A stretch of DNA of 64,000 bases from Haberlea rhodopensis (taxonomy: Eukaryota; Streptophyta; Magnoliopsida; Lamiales; Gesneriaceae): contig CAJQUN010000341.1 in assembly GCA_907163345.1 (NCBI GenBank), forward strand, positions 496,001 through 560,000. The letters are read 5' to 3'. The translations under genes and the position numbers were made by a program. The notes under the pieces were generated by a model, which was given only the letters and a program-made list of their open reading frames with translations, did not search any database and was not told where the DNA came from. Positions 48,489 to 59,562 of the stretch are shown in pieces. The stretch's first letter is position 1. Each line of letters starts with the position of its first letter.

Positions 48489-49341
48489 CTCTCAGTGTAT
48501 TTGGCTACTGCCTCATGGTGATCGATCGCTTCATTTGAGGCGGTCGATCGCCTCACTATTTATCTTCCTCAAAATTCCACCAACGTCGCGGCGATCGATC
48601 GCCCCGCCCTAGGGATCGATCGCCCTCGACCTGTATCAGCCAAAAATGGCCTTTTTCTTGCAAAATTTTCCCCAACAACAATCCTCATACCCCATACAAC
48701 ATAAATCTTAACAAGGGGCTATAAATTAACCCCAAAACACAACAACCCAAAAATCTTTAAAAACCAATTTCTTAAACCAACTGAAATCCTTCCCAAACAC
48801 CACAATACCATAATCAAATCGAAGATAAATACGAGGGGATGGATAATACCTTATTATCTTCGAGAAATTTGGCTCCCAAGTTGAGCCTCCACCGATTTTT
48901 CATCAAGGGAGAAAAGAGGGAAGGGTTGGGGGAAATGGGGGAGCGCTGGTGAGAGTGAGAGAAATGATATCCAAATGATCGAACACCGAGTCCACTTTGT
49001 ATATATAGCACCAAGGCTCCAAAATACCAATACATCCACAACTACATCATGATTCATTAAAAATCATCTGTTTTCAATAATTATCTCTCCAACTCAAATT
49101 CCATTACCAGCTCCAGTACAAAGTACTCCGGTCCCCAGATCCCACCAAAAACCAAATTCCAAGGTTATCCCCACAATGAGAATACAATCTCATCCCTTGG
49201 ATCCAACGACTCCAAATACCGTATTTAAAATCCCCGGGAGTCCCAAAACCGCAATTAATTCATAATTACCACAATTAAAACCCATTAAGGATTATCACCA
49301 CACTGGGATTAACACCATTAATCACCGGGCATCACAATTAT

Positions 49342-49580
49342 ACTCTAGGAGACTGGTTCGTGAACTCGGCTTTTGTTTTCAAGTATATTTCTAATGGGAG
49401 ACGTGAGATTGGATTGGATTTGACAAGTTAATGGGTTCAAAGTCTGGAAGGAGGATTCATTATGTCGTTCTTTTTTAGGTTATTTTAGTTGTCTTTTCGG
49501 GTTGGTTGCGTTTTTCTTTTAATTTACTTTTCGATGTAGTTGTTGTTGTTCATTAGCTTTTTGATTTTCGTTGTATTAGT
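49342..49580 (+). pseudogene. LINE tail, second piece with 3' UTR
   Basis: Continues the LINE frame for about 25 codons to a stop near 49430, then AT-rich, T-rich 3' UTR-like sequence up to the Copia LTR. No poly(A) end is visible before the Copia insertion. Confidence 0.55.
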
Positions 49581-49947
49581 TGTTGGTTCTGTTTCTTAGA
49601 AAAACAAATAGACAAAGCATAAGAAGATCACAAATACTCTGTTATAATAAAATACTCGAAACAGTAAAAACTTACAACAAACAGTTTAAATAAACTGGGC
49701 AGAAACTTTGTTGTTGGACGAGGCCACAGTAAACCGTGTGCCCGTAAACTCTAAATTGCCCGCCTACAACTTCTGGCCTCCTGGACAAGAGAGTTCCAAG
49801 GTACAACGTCCCAAACACCTCCGTATGTGTTGAAGCAGAAACCCAGACAGACTCACTCGAACACTAAGAAGTGTGTAGTACTCTCAAGAAAATGATATGA
49901 TATGCAAATGCAAATTCGGGATGATTTAAAGAATGAGACTGGAGCAG

Positions 49948-49955
49948 CTTATATA
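49948..49955 (-). promoter_or_regulatory. Copia LTR TATA box
   Basis: TATATAAG on the minus strand, framed by the inverted hexamers GCAGCT and AGCTGC, about 540 bp into the LTR. Confidence 0.6.
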
Positions 49956-50199
49956 GCTGCAACAGCAGGCCTACCAAAGGCCACAACTTAAATGACAATG
50001 CATAGTGGGTTAGATGAAAAGTCTCAATACTTAACATCATATTCATTTCGGATTTAAGTCTCACATTTAAATCTGACATCAATTCTGCAGGTAGGTAAAA
50101 AGTCTCAAACTTAATACTCAGCAGAATATGAAAAGTCAGGCATATGAAAAGTCATTTCAGAAATCCGTGTAGTAAAAAGATAGGACTGCCTTCGGGGCG

Positions 50200-50283
50200 C
50201 GGCGCAACGAGGCGAGTCGAGTCGAGTCGAGACGAGACGTGCCGTGCCGTGCCGAGCGGAGCGGACGGACGGACGGCGCGCGA
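50200..50283. repeat. Graded pentamer/tetramer array in the Copia LTR
   Basis: On the + strand pentamers run CGAGG, CGAGT x3, CGAGA x2, CGTGC x3, CGAGC, GGAGC, then GGAC x3, all in one phase. It is CpG-dense in an otherwise AT-rich LTR and lies upstream of the TATA box. Confidence 0.85.
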
Positions 50284-50494
50284 GGGGCATCCATCTTCAC
50301 TACTTAACTACACTCTATTGATTTATATCTCATTATAAACAAACCATAAGTGTATCATAATCTCAATGTGGGATTTCTCTAGCCTAATTGTCTTTCATAA
50401 TAACTTACCATAATTTTGTTCTCATTAACAAAATATAACATAATTATTGGGCTCTTATTATTAACCCAATAATCCAATTATTATTAATCCAACA

Positions 50495-51056
50495 ATCCCC
50501 CACATGAATGCAATATGGCGAAAAAATTACACAATGCACCTAGATGAAGATTTGAGAGTACTTTGAGAATCCACTGCATCAGGATAGGTGGTGATTAACC
50601 TTGAACCTTCCTTAGTAAAATATCATCGGATATACTTGTCAACCAGTGGACGTGATGCCTTGAAGTGTTCGAAGTTTTATGTATAACAAGACAACAATAA
50701 TCACACAGCTTCATCTTCACACTATTATTGGTTCTTTCGTTGTTGTCCATTTTGGCCCTGGACTGCCTTGGATGTTTCATCGAATGCTCTAGAGATTTAG
50801 CCCTCAGGTCATCTCATAGAAGCGACCCCTTCACATTCGACATAGATGATTTCTCCTAAAGAGTATCCTGTAATACCCCACTTTATCATCTCAAGATAGA
50901 AGAATCATTAAGAGCATGAGCTCAGCCTTCCCAAAGTACAGGTCTATCACTCTTTCATCACAGGAATAGGTAAGGAACTCAATTTCCCGAGTTTTTTTTT
51001 CGATCCCCCGCCACAATTCGGTTTTCCCATTGAACCTGCAAATTGGATTTTACAAT
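50495..51056 (-). other. Copia PPT and 3' untranslated region
   Basis: PPT complement at 50495-50506; the rest lies between the pol stop and the PPT and has no coding frame I recognise. Confidence 0.7.
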
Positions 51057-54000
51057 TCAGGTTGGGTTGCCATCATGGTTGGAAATCAATTTCATGGGCT
51101 TCAACCCCATTCCCCTCGATGAAATCTCTACTCGGTCTCTTGTCAGACCTTTCGTAAATGGGTCAGCAATGTTTTCTTTAGACTTCACATAATCTAAAGA
51201 AATGACACCGGTTTTTAGTAAATTTCTCACGGATTTATGTCTCCGACGAATGTGTCGTGATTTCCCATTATACACATTGTTATGTGCTCTTCCCATAGCT
51301 GACTGACTATCACATTGCAAACTAATGGGTGGCATTGGTTTTGACCACATTGGAATATCCTCCAAGAAACTCCGAAGCCAATCAGCTTCTTCTGCCGCAA
51401 GATCTAAAGCTATGAACTCAGATTCCATAGTTGATCTAGCAATGCATGTCTGTTTGCATGATTTCCATGAAATAGCAGCACCGCCAATTATAAATATATA
51501 TCCACTCGTAGATTTTATATTTTTGGAGTCCGATATCCAATTCGCATCTGAATACCCTTCAATTACTGCTGGGTATCTCGTATAATGTAGTCCGTAGTTA
51601 GAAGTATATCTTAGATATCTAAGAACTCGAACTACTGCCTTCCAGTGCTCATAACTGGGATTACTCGTATATCTGCTCAATGTATTGACAGAATTAGCTA
51701 TATCAGGTCTAGTGCAATCCATGAGGTACATTAGACTGCCTATGACTCTAGAGTACTCAAGTTGTTGCACACCTTCTCCCCGATTCTTGCAAAGATTTGA
51801 CACCACTTCCATAGGTGTTCTAGCGATGGTATTATTTCCCTTGTCAAACTTGTCAAGTATCTTCTCGACATAATGACCCTGGGAGAGAAAATATCCATCT
51901 GCATGTTTGGTGATCTTCATTCCAAGAATCACATCTGCAAGACCAAGGTCTTTCATCTCAAAATTTCGTGACAACATTTTCTTGGTAATTTTGATGTTAT
52001 CGTTATTACCAACAATTATCATGTCATCTACGTATAGACATACTATCACATAGTTTGTATTGTCTCCTTTCACGTAGACACACTTATCGCATTGGTTTGT
52101 TTTAAACCCATTTGAAAGCATGACGCTATCAAAATTTTCGTGCCATTGTTTAGGTGCTTGTTTTAATCCATACAAGGATTTCACAAGTTTACACACCTTC
52201 GTTTCTTTACCTGGAACTACAAACCCTTCAGGTTGTTCCATGTAAACCTCCTCTTCTAACTCTCCATTTAGAAAAGCCGTTTTAACATCCATTTGATGGA
52301 TCTCTAGGTTATATAATGCAGCAAATGCAATTATCAACCTTATAGATGTTTTCCGGGATACAGGAGCGTATGTGTCGAAATAATCAACACCTTCAGTTTG
52401 TCTGTAGCCTTTGACTACAAGTCTAGCCTTGTACTTATCTACAGTACCATCAGCTTTCATCATCCTCTTGAAGATCCACTTGTGGCCTAGTGGTTTACAA
52501 CCTGCAGGAAGATCCACTAGTTCCCAAGTATGATTATGTAAGATAGATTCTATCTCACTATTCACCGCTTCTTTCCAAAGATCAGAGTCTTGTGAAGACA
52601 TTGCTTCCTTGAAAGTAGTCGGATCTTTTTCCAACAGATATGTTAAAAAATCCGAGCCAAAAGATTTCTCTTTTCTCGCTCTTTTGCTTCGTCTAGGCGA
52701 TTCTACATTCTCTTGAGATTCTCTATCCCCCACATTTCTCTCAACATTGGTTTCAGGCATTGTCGGAGTTTTGTGGGGAAAGATTTCCTCAAAGAACGAA
52801 GCATCCCTAGCCTCAATGATAGTATTTACATGCATTTCTGAGTTATTTGATTTATGCACCAGAAAACGATAGGCACTACTATCTTGCGCATATCCGATAA
52901 ATACACAATCTACTGTCTTAGGTCCTATCCTAGTCCGTTTAGGAGGAGGAATTGGTACCTTTGCTAGACAGCCCCAAACCCTTAAAAACTTGTAACTAGG
53001 TGCACGACCTTTCCACAATTCATAAGGCGTTTTATCCAACTTTTTATGTGGTACTATGTTTAGCACATAGTTGGCAGAAAGCAGAGCTCCTCCCCACAAA
53101 TTTCGAGGTAAGTCGGAACTTATAAGCATTGCATTCATCATTTCCTTAAGCGTTCTATTCTTCCTTTCAGCAATACCATTTTGCTCGAGAGAATAAGGCG
53201 CAGTTGTTTGATGAATAATGCCACTCTCAACACATATTTGTGCAAATGGTGACTCATATTCACCGCCTCGATCACTTCGAAGGATTTTAATCTTTTTATC
53301 AAGTTGATTCTCTACTTCATTCTTATAGTGAATGAACATATCAATTGCTTCGTCTTTACTTCTCATTAAGTAGACATAACAATATCTTGTACAATCATCG
53401 ATAAATGTTATGAAATAATTTTTACCGCCTCTAGATTGTACATACTTTAGATCGCATACATCCGTATGAATCAAGTTTAACGGTTCAGTGCTTCGCTCAA
53501 TTGAGTGGAATGATGACTTGGTTAATTTGGCCTCTACACAAGTCTCACACTTGTGTTTATGATTGATGTTAAATTTAGGCAATGGATTAAGAGACATTAG
53601 CCTTTGTAAGGACCTATAATTCACATGTCCTAATCTACCATGCCACAAATGTAAAGACTCACAAGAATAATCAAGCTTTAAAGTTTTATTAGCCACATTG
53701 GCAACAATCATTACATTATTTTTGCTTGTGCCAGCCTCATATGCTGCATTAACATCAACATCAACCTCTACATTAGACTTAACCTTAGGAGCTAAAGTCA
53801 TTACACTCATTTTGAAGAGGTTATTGGCCAAGTAGCCTTTGTCTACAAACATACCACCCTTGGTCAGAATAACTTTGTCGGACTCAAACACGAGCCGAAA
53901 GCCTTTCTTGTTCAGCACTGCTCCGGAGATGAGATTCTTTCGGATCTCTAGCACGTGGAGCACCTCGGTAAGAGTCAACTCTTTTCCGGAAGTCATTTTT

Positions 54001-54734
54001 AGCACAACCGTCCCTTTGCCTTCAACTTTTGAGACTGCTGAATTTCCCATGTAGCAGTGCTCATCCTTCACCGGTTGATAGGTCTTAAACATCCATTTGT
54101 TGGCGCAAATGTGGCGAGTAGCCCCAGTGTCCACCCACCACTCCTTGGAGTTCCCTCCAACAAGATTCACCTCCGATACCACAGCACTCAGATGCATGTC
54201 ATCCATGTCAGAGCTCAGATTGTCCTCAGCAATGTGGGCATGTGCAGGCCTCTTGCCTTTGCCTTTGTAAGGGACTATCTTCCTCTTACCGTCATTGTTT
54301 TGACGTTGAGTGCAGTTGTTTTGACGTTGAGTGTAGTCCTTGGCCTTATGGTTAGGCTTACCACACACATAACAGTCACCGGTGAACCTTCTTGTCTGAG
54401 TATCTCCCTTGGGTTCAAAAGTACGTTTGCGCTTATTCCCATGGGAGTTGTCCCCAACTTCAACCACATTGGCCTTGGAAATCATTCCAAATGATTTCTT
54501 GTCAACTTTTCGGTTGTCTTGCTCGATGCGCAGCCTCCTGATAAGATCCTCTAGAATCATCATCTTTCGCTTGTGCTTTAGGTAGCTCTTGAAGTCCTTC
54601 CAAGATGGCGGTAATTTTTCAATCATCATTGCCACTTGGAGAGCATCATTTAGCCCCATACCTTCGGCAGCAAGTTCATGATATATCAGCTGCAGCTCTT
54701 CGCATTGCTCAACAACGCTCTTGCCATCTACCAT
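51057..54734 (-). CDS. pol: Copia gag C-terminus and complete pol (PR-INT-RT-RNaseH)
   Basis: One 1225-codon frame. Gag remainder: residues 1-185 with the zinc knuckle CYVCGKPNHKAKDY, whose last Cys is Tyr. The protease DTGA lies near residue 200. The GAG-pre-integrase HHCC finger is HGRLGHVNYRSL to CETCVEAK. The integrase core has catalytic Asp in LIHTDVCD, Asp in LRSDRGGEY and Glu in LEQNGIAERKNR. RT has FDTYAPVSR, QMDVKTAFLNG and YVDD near residue 900. RNase H runs from about 1060 (GYSDANW, STMESEF) to the terminal ADPFTKGL. The first Met is inside gag; the true start is the ATG at 55181, separated by frameshifts. Pol itself is uninterrupted, so decay is limited or recent. I did not assign a Copia lineage. 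Confidence 0.92.
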   Translation of the reverse strand: MVDGKSVVEQCEELQLIYHELAAEGMGLNDALQVAMMIEKLPPSWKDFKSYLKHKRKMMILEDLIRRLRIEQDNRKVDKKSFGMISKANVVEVGDNSHGNKRKRTFEPKGDTQTRRFTGDCYVCGKPNHKAKDYTQRQNNCTQRQNNDGKRKIVPYKGKGKRPAHAHIAEDNLSSDMDDMHLSAVVSEVNLVGGNSKEWWVDTGATRHICANKWMFKTYQPVKDEHCYMGNSAVSKVEGKGTVVLKMTSGKELTLTEVLHVLEIRKNLISGAVLNKKGFRLVFESDKVILTKGGMFVDKGYLANNLFKMSVMTLAPKVKSNVEVDVDVNAAYEAGTSKNNVMIVANVANKTLKLDYSCESLHLWHGRLGHVNYRSLQRLMSLNPLPKFNINHKHKCETCVEAKLTKSSFHSIERSTEPLNLIHTDVCDLKYVQSRGGKNYFITFIDDCTRYCYVYLMRSKDEAIDMFIHYKNEVENQLDKKIKILRSDRGGEYESPFAQICVESGIIHQTTAPYSLEQNGIAERKNRTLKEMMNAMLISSDLPRNLWGGALLSANYVLNIVPHKKLDKTPYELWKGRAPSYKFLRVWGCLAKVPIPPPKRTRIGPKTVDCVFIGYAQDSSAYRFLVHKSNNSEMHVNTIIEARDASFFEEIFPHKTPTMPETNVERNVGDRESQENVESPRRSKRARKEKSFGSDFLTYLLEKDPTTFKEAMSSQDSDLWKEAVNSEIESILHNHTWELVDLPAGCKPLGHKWIFKRMMKADGTVDKYKARLVVKGYRQTEGVDYFDTYAPVSRKTSIRLIIAFAALYNLEIHQMDVKTAFLNGELEEEVYMEQPEGFVVPGKETKVCKLVKSLYGLKQAPKQWHENFDSVMLSNGFKTNQCDKCVYVKGDNTNYVIVCLYVDDMIIVGNNDNIKITKKMLSRNFEMKDLGLADVILGMKITKHADGYFLSQGHYVEKILDKFDKGNNTIARTPMEVVSNLCKNRGEGVQQLEYSRVIGSLMYLMDCTRPDIANSVNTLSRYTSNPSYEHWKAVVRVLRYLRYTSNYGLHYTRYPAVIEGYSDANWISDSKNIKSTSGYIFIIGGAAISWKSCKQTCIARSTMESEFIALDLAAEEADWLRSFLEDIPMWSKPMPPISLQCDSQSAMGRAHNNVYNGKSRHIRRRHKSVRNLLKTGVISLDYVKSKENIADPFTKGLTRDRVEISSRGMGLKPMKLISNHDGNPT

Positions 54735-54800
54735 TCGATAGTCATGGAATCGCCCGACTACAAATTTCTTGCGCCTGCGTCGTCAATTTGTACTTTATCT

Positions 54801-55181
54801 CTAACGATTCCAAAGATTCTTAGCAGTCTCCTTGGGGGAATACACATTAAAAAGTGCATCGTCAAGAGAATTCAGTATGTAGTTACGACAAAGGTAGTCG
54901 GCACTCATCCAGGACTCAACTATCACAGCAGATTGAGGATCCTCTTTGTCCTCCACCGGTTTCTCCTCCTTCAGAAACCTGGTCAAGTTCAAGGTGGTAA
55001 GGAAGAACATCATCTTCTGTTGCCAACGTTTAAAGTTGGAACCCTTGAACTTTTCCGGTTTCTCAAATTGAGAAAACGGCATTGGACTTCTCAGAATTGG
55101 AATTGCGGATTCAGTACCGCTAGCTTTGATTACCGGAATCTCATTATTCACAGCAGGTGGTTGGGTAAACTGGTCAGCCAT
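54801..55181 (-). pseudogene. gag: Copia gag N-terminus
   Basis: 126 codons from ATG 55179-55181: MADQFTQPPAV..., then FKGSNFKRWQQKMMFFLTTL, the usual plant Copia gag start. The frame ends just after NLWNR. In the next 60 bases (54740-54800) the homologous reading jumps through all three frames, implying about three single-base losses in A/T runs before the long pol frame takes over. Confidence 0.88.
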
Positions 55182-55324
55182 TAGCTAAAACAGAACACAA
55201 ATAGGAGAGCACAAATAATATCAAAGCAGTTTTTTAAACAGTAAGTTTAAACCTTTGAAAAATTCATGAACAATATCGTAAGTAAATGTGAAAGCTGAGT
55301 TTTGATAAAACAGAACAAAACAAA
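55182..55324 (-). other. Copia 5' leader, partial
   Basis: AT-rich leader upstream of the gag ATG. No PBS is seen before T3 interrupts it; the five bases acaaa before T3 would be the TSD. Confidence 0.6.
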
Positions 55325-57612
55325 TGTGATATCCCCGAAATGATTATGTGATTTTAATCATTTAAGTTATATTGTGATGTTAAAGTGTTAATTCATGGGA
55401 TTGGATAAATTTTATTGGGGAGAATTACTTCAGGGTGCATGTAACATGTATTGGGTTTTTGGGGTGTGTATTGTTTGTTTTGGTAAAGCATGCAAAAGGG
55501 TAATTGAAGTATTTTGTTGAGAAAATACTATAAATATCATGTGGGGATATTTTAAATACATCGTGCTAATTCGGGACCAAAACATAACACATCAAACCAC
55601 CCAACACTTAACCACCCCCCCCAACCCATACTTTGACTCAGCATGAGCTGGCCATGCTTCCACTTGGCTCAATAATTTAACACCTTTCCAGCACTCCAAA
55701 TTTCGAACCTCCTCTTCCAAAATACCATCCAGCAGCTGCTAAGCAATTTTAGGAGGAGCCCTTCCATTTCCATCGCCTGGAAATCCTTCAAAAATCGGGG
55801 CAAAGTAGGGTGAGAAACCTACCCTGTTTCTTTCTGGAAAACTGGTTTGGTTCTACTTTTGAGCATGGTGAAAAACGGCATGTTAGCATATGTTTCTTGA
55901 AACCTGTGATTTAAATGCTTACATGGTGTTTTTATGAGTCTCTCTGTAAGTTTCCTTAAGCATGATGCATGTTTTATGTGGAAGATTTAAGCTTGTGAAA
56001 AGTAGTGCTCAAAAATCTGGGTAGAGATTTCCTCTGTTTTTCTGGAAAACGTGGGTTGGGAGTGTTTTTGAGGAGGTGTTATCATGCATGATAAGCTTAT
56101 ATTGGAGAACCTCTGATGTAAAAATATGCATGGTAGTTTTTTGAAGCCCTTGGAATGTTTAGTTGAGCACGATTTATGTTATATGTGTTAGTTTTAATAG
56201 CTTGAAAAGTGGTGCTCAAGAATTCTGGAAATGAAAATGTGCCCTGTTTCCAGAAAAAGTTGATCCAGTACTTGTTTAAATGATCGATGTTTATGCATGT
56301 AGGTTTATGCTCAGGGTGTATATTTGGTTTGAATACACTCAGGGTAGTGTAGTTCAAATGCTAGCATGATGATCTTGGTATGTATTATGTCCTACATGTT
56401 AGATTTAAGGGTATGAATATCGGTGTTAAGCAATTCTGGAAAATCGCCAAAGGAACAAGGTTGGCGATCGATCGCCAAGGAGGCGCGATCGATCGCGACG
56501 TTCCAGTAGGTTTTGGCGATCGATCGCCAATATTGGGGCGATCGATCGCTGAATGTTTTTTTTTTGGTATGCGAGGCAGTAGCATCTCGCGATCGATCGG
56601 GGCTCATGGGCGATTGATCGCGAGATGATATTGAAGGATTAATTTGGTTTTTAATTTGGTTTTGCTTCCGGATTATTATGAGGTGCCTAAGATTGTGTTG
56701 TGTGGCTATGTAGAACCATCCCAGGTGCCAGCACAACCGAGGAGATAAAGTCGATTGACTCCTCTATCTTTTGAAAGGTACGTAAGCGACGTACGGGCAT
56801 CCCAACGGTAACATGTACTTTATGTTTGTCTTTATGACACATGATGAATGCAATGTGGTGCATTATGGTTATGATACATGTTTTTATGCATTGTTTTTGC
56901 ATATGTATGTTGTGAAATATAAGAGGTGTATTTCACGAGTCAAAGTTATCTTAGTAAGGATTTTAATGGCTTACGCTAAAGTCCATTGGAAGCGATGAAG
57001 AATTCCGCTTACATGGAGTAGCAACGCTAAAGTCCATTGGAAGCGAGGAAGAATTCCGCTTACATGGAGTAGCAAGAAGCATTAAAATGTACTAATGATA
57101 AGGGCTCAGGATGAAATAAGGATTTAAGGAAAAAGGAATGTCATGACATTGCATATCCATACATTCATATAATGTGTTTCTATTATGAATTATGGTACAG
57201 GGACAACCAATGGGCGATATAAATGCTGGAAATACAGGAAGGACTTGTGTTTAAGATTTGCATTTATGCCTTACTTTCATATTATGTTAAATATGAATTG
57301 CGTTATGCTCATGTGTTGGGGGTTGTCTTTGTAGGTGCTTTTGTTGACGAGAACCAGGGCCGGGGTTGATATGCTGAGCTGTAAGGAGTGCTACAAGATT
57401 AGCATGTTAGAGTTTTGTATAGCTTCTACTGAGTAGTGTAAGACTATGATGTAGTACCTTTATAGGAAGTACGTCTTTCCTTTTGGAACATTTTGGTACT
57501 GTAATCTCTAAAGCTCAGGTTAATCAACACGGCACATTTCTCTGATATAATCACATGTATGTTTAGTTCTCTAAATTGCACCTTAATATCTTGATGATAA
57601 CGGGGTCTCACA
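55325..57612 (+). repeat. T3 5' LTR (2288 bp)
   Basis: Starts TGTGATATCC and ends GGGGTCTCACA. It has a poly-C tract (55613), donor-like GG|GTGAGA at 55810, six palindrome sites, acceptor-like CCCAG at 56724, a 54-base mini-exon, AAG|GTACGT at 56779, and a short AGCG/CCGC block (56990-57075) with a 50-bp duplication. An acceptor-like TTTGTAG ends at 57334. Confidence 0.94.
56466..56619 (+). repeat. GATCGATC palindrome array in T3
   Basis: Sites at 56466, 56487, 56518, 56540, 56591 and 56612 (last GATTGATC). Steps 21, 31, 22, 51, 21. Confidence 0.92.
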
Positions 57613-57617
57613 TTTAG

Positions 57618-57630
57618 TGGTATCAGAGCC
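57618..57630 (+). other. T3 primer binding site
   Basis: TGGTATCAGAGCC, five bases after the LTR. Confidence 0.94.
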
Positions 57631-57684
57631 AGGTTAGATAACCAGGGAAGAGTGAAGGGTAGCCTTTAGAGACAAGTTGGCTAG

Positions 57685-57827
57685 GTATTCATTTGGGCAT
57701 GCTTATGCATGTGATGCATATGGTTGTATACGTGATATACTAACATGCTTTGAATATTTTACTCTTGTTATCTAACGGCTTATATTATGAACTGCTTTTG
57801 GTATTGTTGTTAACTATTGTGTTGCAG
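57685..57827 (+). other. Putative 143-nt leader intron of T3
   Basis: Donor-like GGCTAG|GTATTC and acceptor-like GTGTTGCAG, with branch-like TTAAC 19 bases before the AG. It ends one base before the gag ATG. Confidence 0.4.
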
Positions 57828-57828
57828 C

Positions 57829-59562
57829 ATGGCGAACCTCAATGAAGAGGTAGGAGATGTGGACAGTAGAAATGCAAGTATTGCTCAGCCGAACCCTTTA
57901 CCACCACCTGCTGTGGGCGTGGAGCCCAGTGTACAGATATTACTGCCAGGGGAGCTCAGTTTGAAGCAGTTTCTGAGTTTCCATCCGCCCATGTTTGAGG
58001 GGACTGAGTCTGGTGAAGTAGCTGAGGAGTGGTTGGAACGTATAGAGCAGATACTTGTGACTTCACCTTGTGCACTCACGGCATGGCTGAGGTTAGCAGA
58101 ATTTCAGCTGGCTAAGAAGCCTGCTATGTGGTGGAAGACCACCGTGATGGAGCTGAGAGCTCTAGGTATGGCAGTTGACTGGACTGTATTCCGGACCCGG
58201 TTCCTTAACCGGTATTTCTCTGCAGCTGCCAGACAATTGAAGGAGGATGAGTTCAACAGTTTGAAGCAGGGTAGCATGTCCGTAGCAGACTACGCTATGC
58301 AGTATTCCTCACTGCTGAGGTATGTACCTCATATTGCTGTCAACAGCCATGCCAAGATGAGGAACTTTCTGAAAGGTCTGAGGCCGGAGCTATTCGATAG
58401 GGTTATCTCTAACAACCCCAGCTCGTTTGACGACGCCCTGACACGGGCAGAGTTAGCAGAGATTGCCGTAGGCGCATACAAGGATGTTGTACCCCCTCTT
58501 GTACCATCACAGAGGCCTACTACTGATAGTCTGAGGCCACGACGGGATCAGTTTAAGGCTCGTGGGGCCTCATCATCTTCCAGGTTTAGTGGGAAGAAGT
58601 CTCATGGACAGAAGCAGAGCACCCGGGGGCACACACAGGGAAGCAGGACAGAGGTACCCAGGTGTACCAACTGTGGAGGATGGCATTTGTTACGTGACTG
58701 TCGAGGTTGCTATATCTGTGGCAAGATGGGCCACATAGCTCGGGGTTGCCCCAATCGGGCAGTTCAGACAGATTCAGGGCCGAATAGGCCAAGGTTTGAT
58801 GCTGGGAGGGCACCACAGAGGCAGCAGTTTGCACCACGACCCCTGGGAGGTCAGACGACAGGACCGCCGCAGGGACAGGTGTATGCACTGACCAGGGAGC
58901 AGGCCGAGGCAGCCCCAGAGGAGGTCATTGCTGGTACGTGTCATTTACTTACGTACCCTGCACTTATATTGATAGATACAGGTGCTTCCCATTCCTTTGT
59001 ATCTACTGCCTTTGTGGAAGGACACCATTTGTGCTCGTCTCTGTTACCCACGCCTCTCATGGTCTCGACACCCACGGGGAAGCATGTGATTGCGGATCGA
59101 CAGTTATCTGATTGCCTCATTTATTTTGAGGGCAATGATCTGAGGGCCGATTTGATTCAGTTAGAGATGGCAGACTTTGACTGCATTATCGGCATTGATG
59201 TGTTGAGCAGATACCGAGCTATGGTAGATTGCCAAAAGAGGATGGTTCGCTTTCTGTCTGATCAGGGGTTCCAGTGGACTTTTTATGGGGACGGCTCTCG
59301 TCCAAAGATACCAGTAATCTCGGCGGTTAAGATGTCGCGGTTATTGGAACGTGGCCATACTGGGTACCTTATTTATGCTATGGATGCTTCAGAGGAGAAG
59401 GAAGTGAGAGCCGAGGACATTCCAGTTGTGGCGGAGTTCAGTGATGTGTTTCCAGATGAGATTCCGGGATTTCCGCCTGTCAGGGATGTGGAGTTTGCTA
59501 TTGAGCTGCTGCCAGGGACATCAGCCATTTCTCGTGCCCCATACAGGATGGCACCGGCATAG
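57829..59562 (+). CDS. gag: T3 gag-protease, ending at an in-frame TAG
   Basis: The start ATG at 57829 (MANLNEEVGDV) is the position conserved in T1 and T2; the frame is open four more codons upstream. The capsid domain is residues 55-210. Two zinc knuckles near 290-325 are CTNCGGWHLLRDC (CX2CX3HX4C) and CYICGKMGHIARGC. The protease DTGASHSF lies near residue 382, with IIGIDVL downstream. The frame stops at TAG 59560-59562, where T1 and T2 have GAG (Glu), in the protease-RT linker. The next codons continue the same frame into RT. It could yield gag-PR alone. Whether the TAG is read through is unknown; a plain mutation is more likely. Confidence 0.93.
   Translation: MANLNEEVGDVDSRNASIAQPNPLPPPAVGVEPSVQILLPGELSLKQFLSFHPPMFEGTESGEVAEEWLERIEQILVTSPCALTAWLRLAEFQLAKKPAMWWKTTVMELRALGMAVDWTVFRTRFLNRYFSAAARQLKEDEFNSLKQGSMSVADYAMQYSSLLRYVPHIAVNSHAKMRNFLKGLRPELFDRVISNNPSSFDDALTRAELAEIAVGAYKDVVPPLVPSQRPTTDSLRPRRDQFKARGASSSSRFSGKKSHGQKQSTRGHTQGSRTEVPRCTNCGGWHLLRDCRGCYICGKMGHIARGCPNRAVQTDSGPNRPRFDAGRAPQRQQFAPRPLGGQTTGPPQGQVYALTREQAEAAPEEVIAGTCHLLTYPALILIDTGASHSFVSTAFVEGHHLCSSLLPTPLMVSTPTGKHVIADRQLSDCLIYFEGNDLRADLIQLEMADFDCIIGIDVLSRYRAMVDCQKRMVRFLSDQGFQWTFYGDGSRPKIPVISAVKMSRLLERGHTGYLIYAMDASEEKEVRAEDIPVVAEFSDVFPDEIPGFPPVRDVEFAIELLPGTSAISRAPYRMAPA

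Larger units (their letters stand above)
45291..49336 (-). repeat. SB: solo LTR of the NB family, TSD attat
   Basis: Starts TGTAAGGACCCCCGTGCCC and ends GGGCATCACA, flanked by attat at 45286-45290 and 49337-49341. No internal domain. It is interrupted by solo LTR F (45879-47777). It contains palindrome-type sites at 48182-48616 and a 220-bp tandem duplication. Confidence 0.9.
49581..50494 (-). repeat. Copia 3' LTR
   Basis: Minus-strand start TGTTGGATTAATAATAATTG right after the PPT. The end CCAACA at 49581 is chosen because it is the inverse of the start. It contains a TATA box and a GC-rich pentamer array. Confidence 0.75.
49581..55324 (-). mobile_element. Ty1/Copia element, 3' LTR to leader (5' LTR beyond T3)
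   Basis: Minus-strand element. The 3' LTR is 49581-50494 with TGTTGG/CCAACA ends, the PPT complement (ATCCCCCACATG) lies just beyond it, then a 3' UTR (50507-51056), pol (51057-54734), gag start (54801-55181) and part of the 5' leader (55182-55324). T3 cuts the leader, so the PBS and 5' LTR lie outside the window and no TSD can be checked. INT precedes RT, the diagnostic Copia order. Confidence 0.88.
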
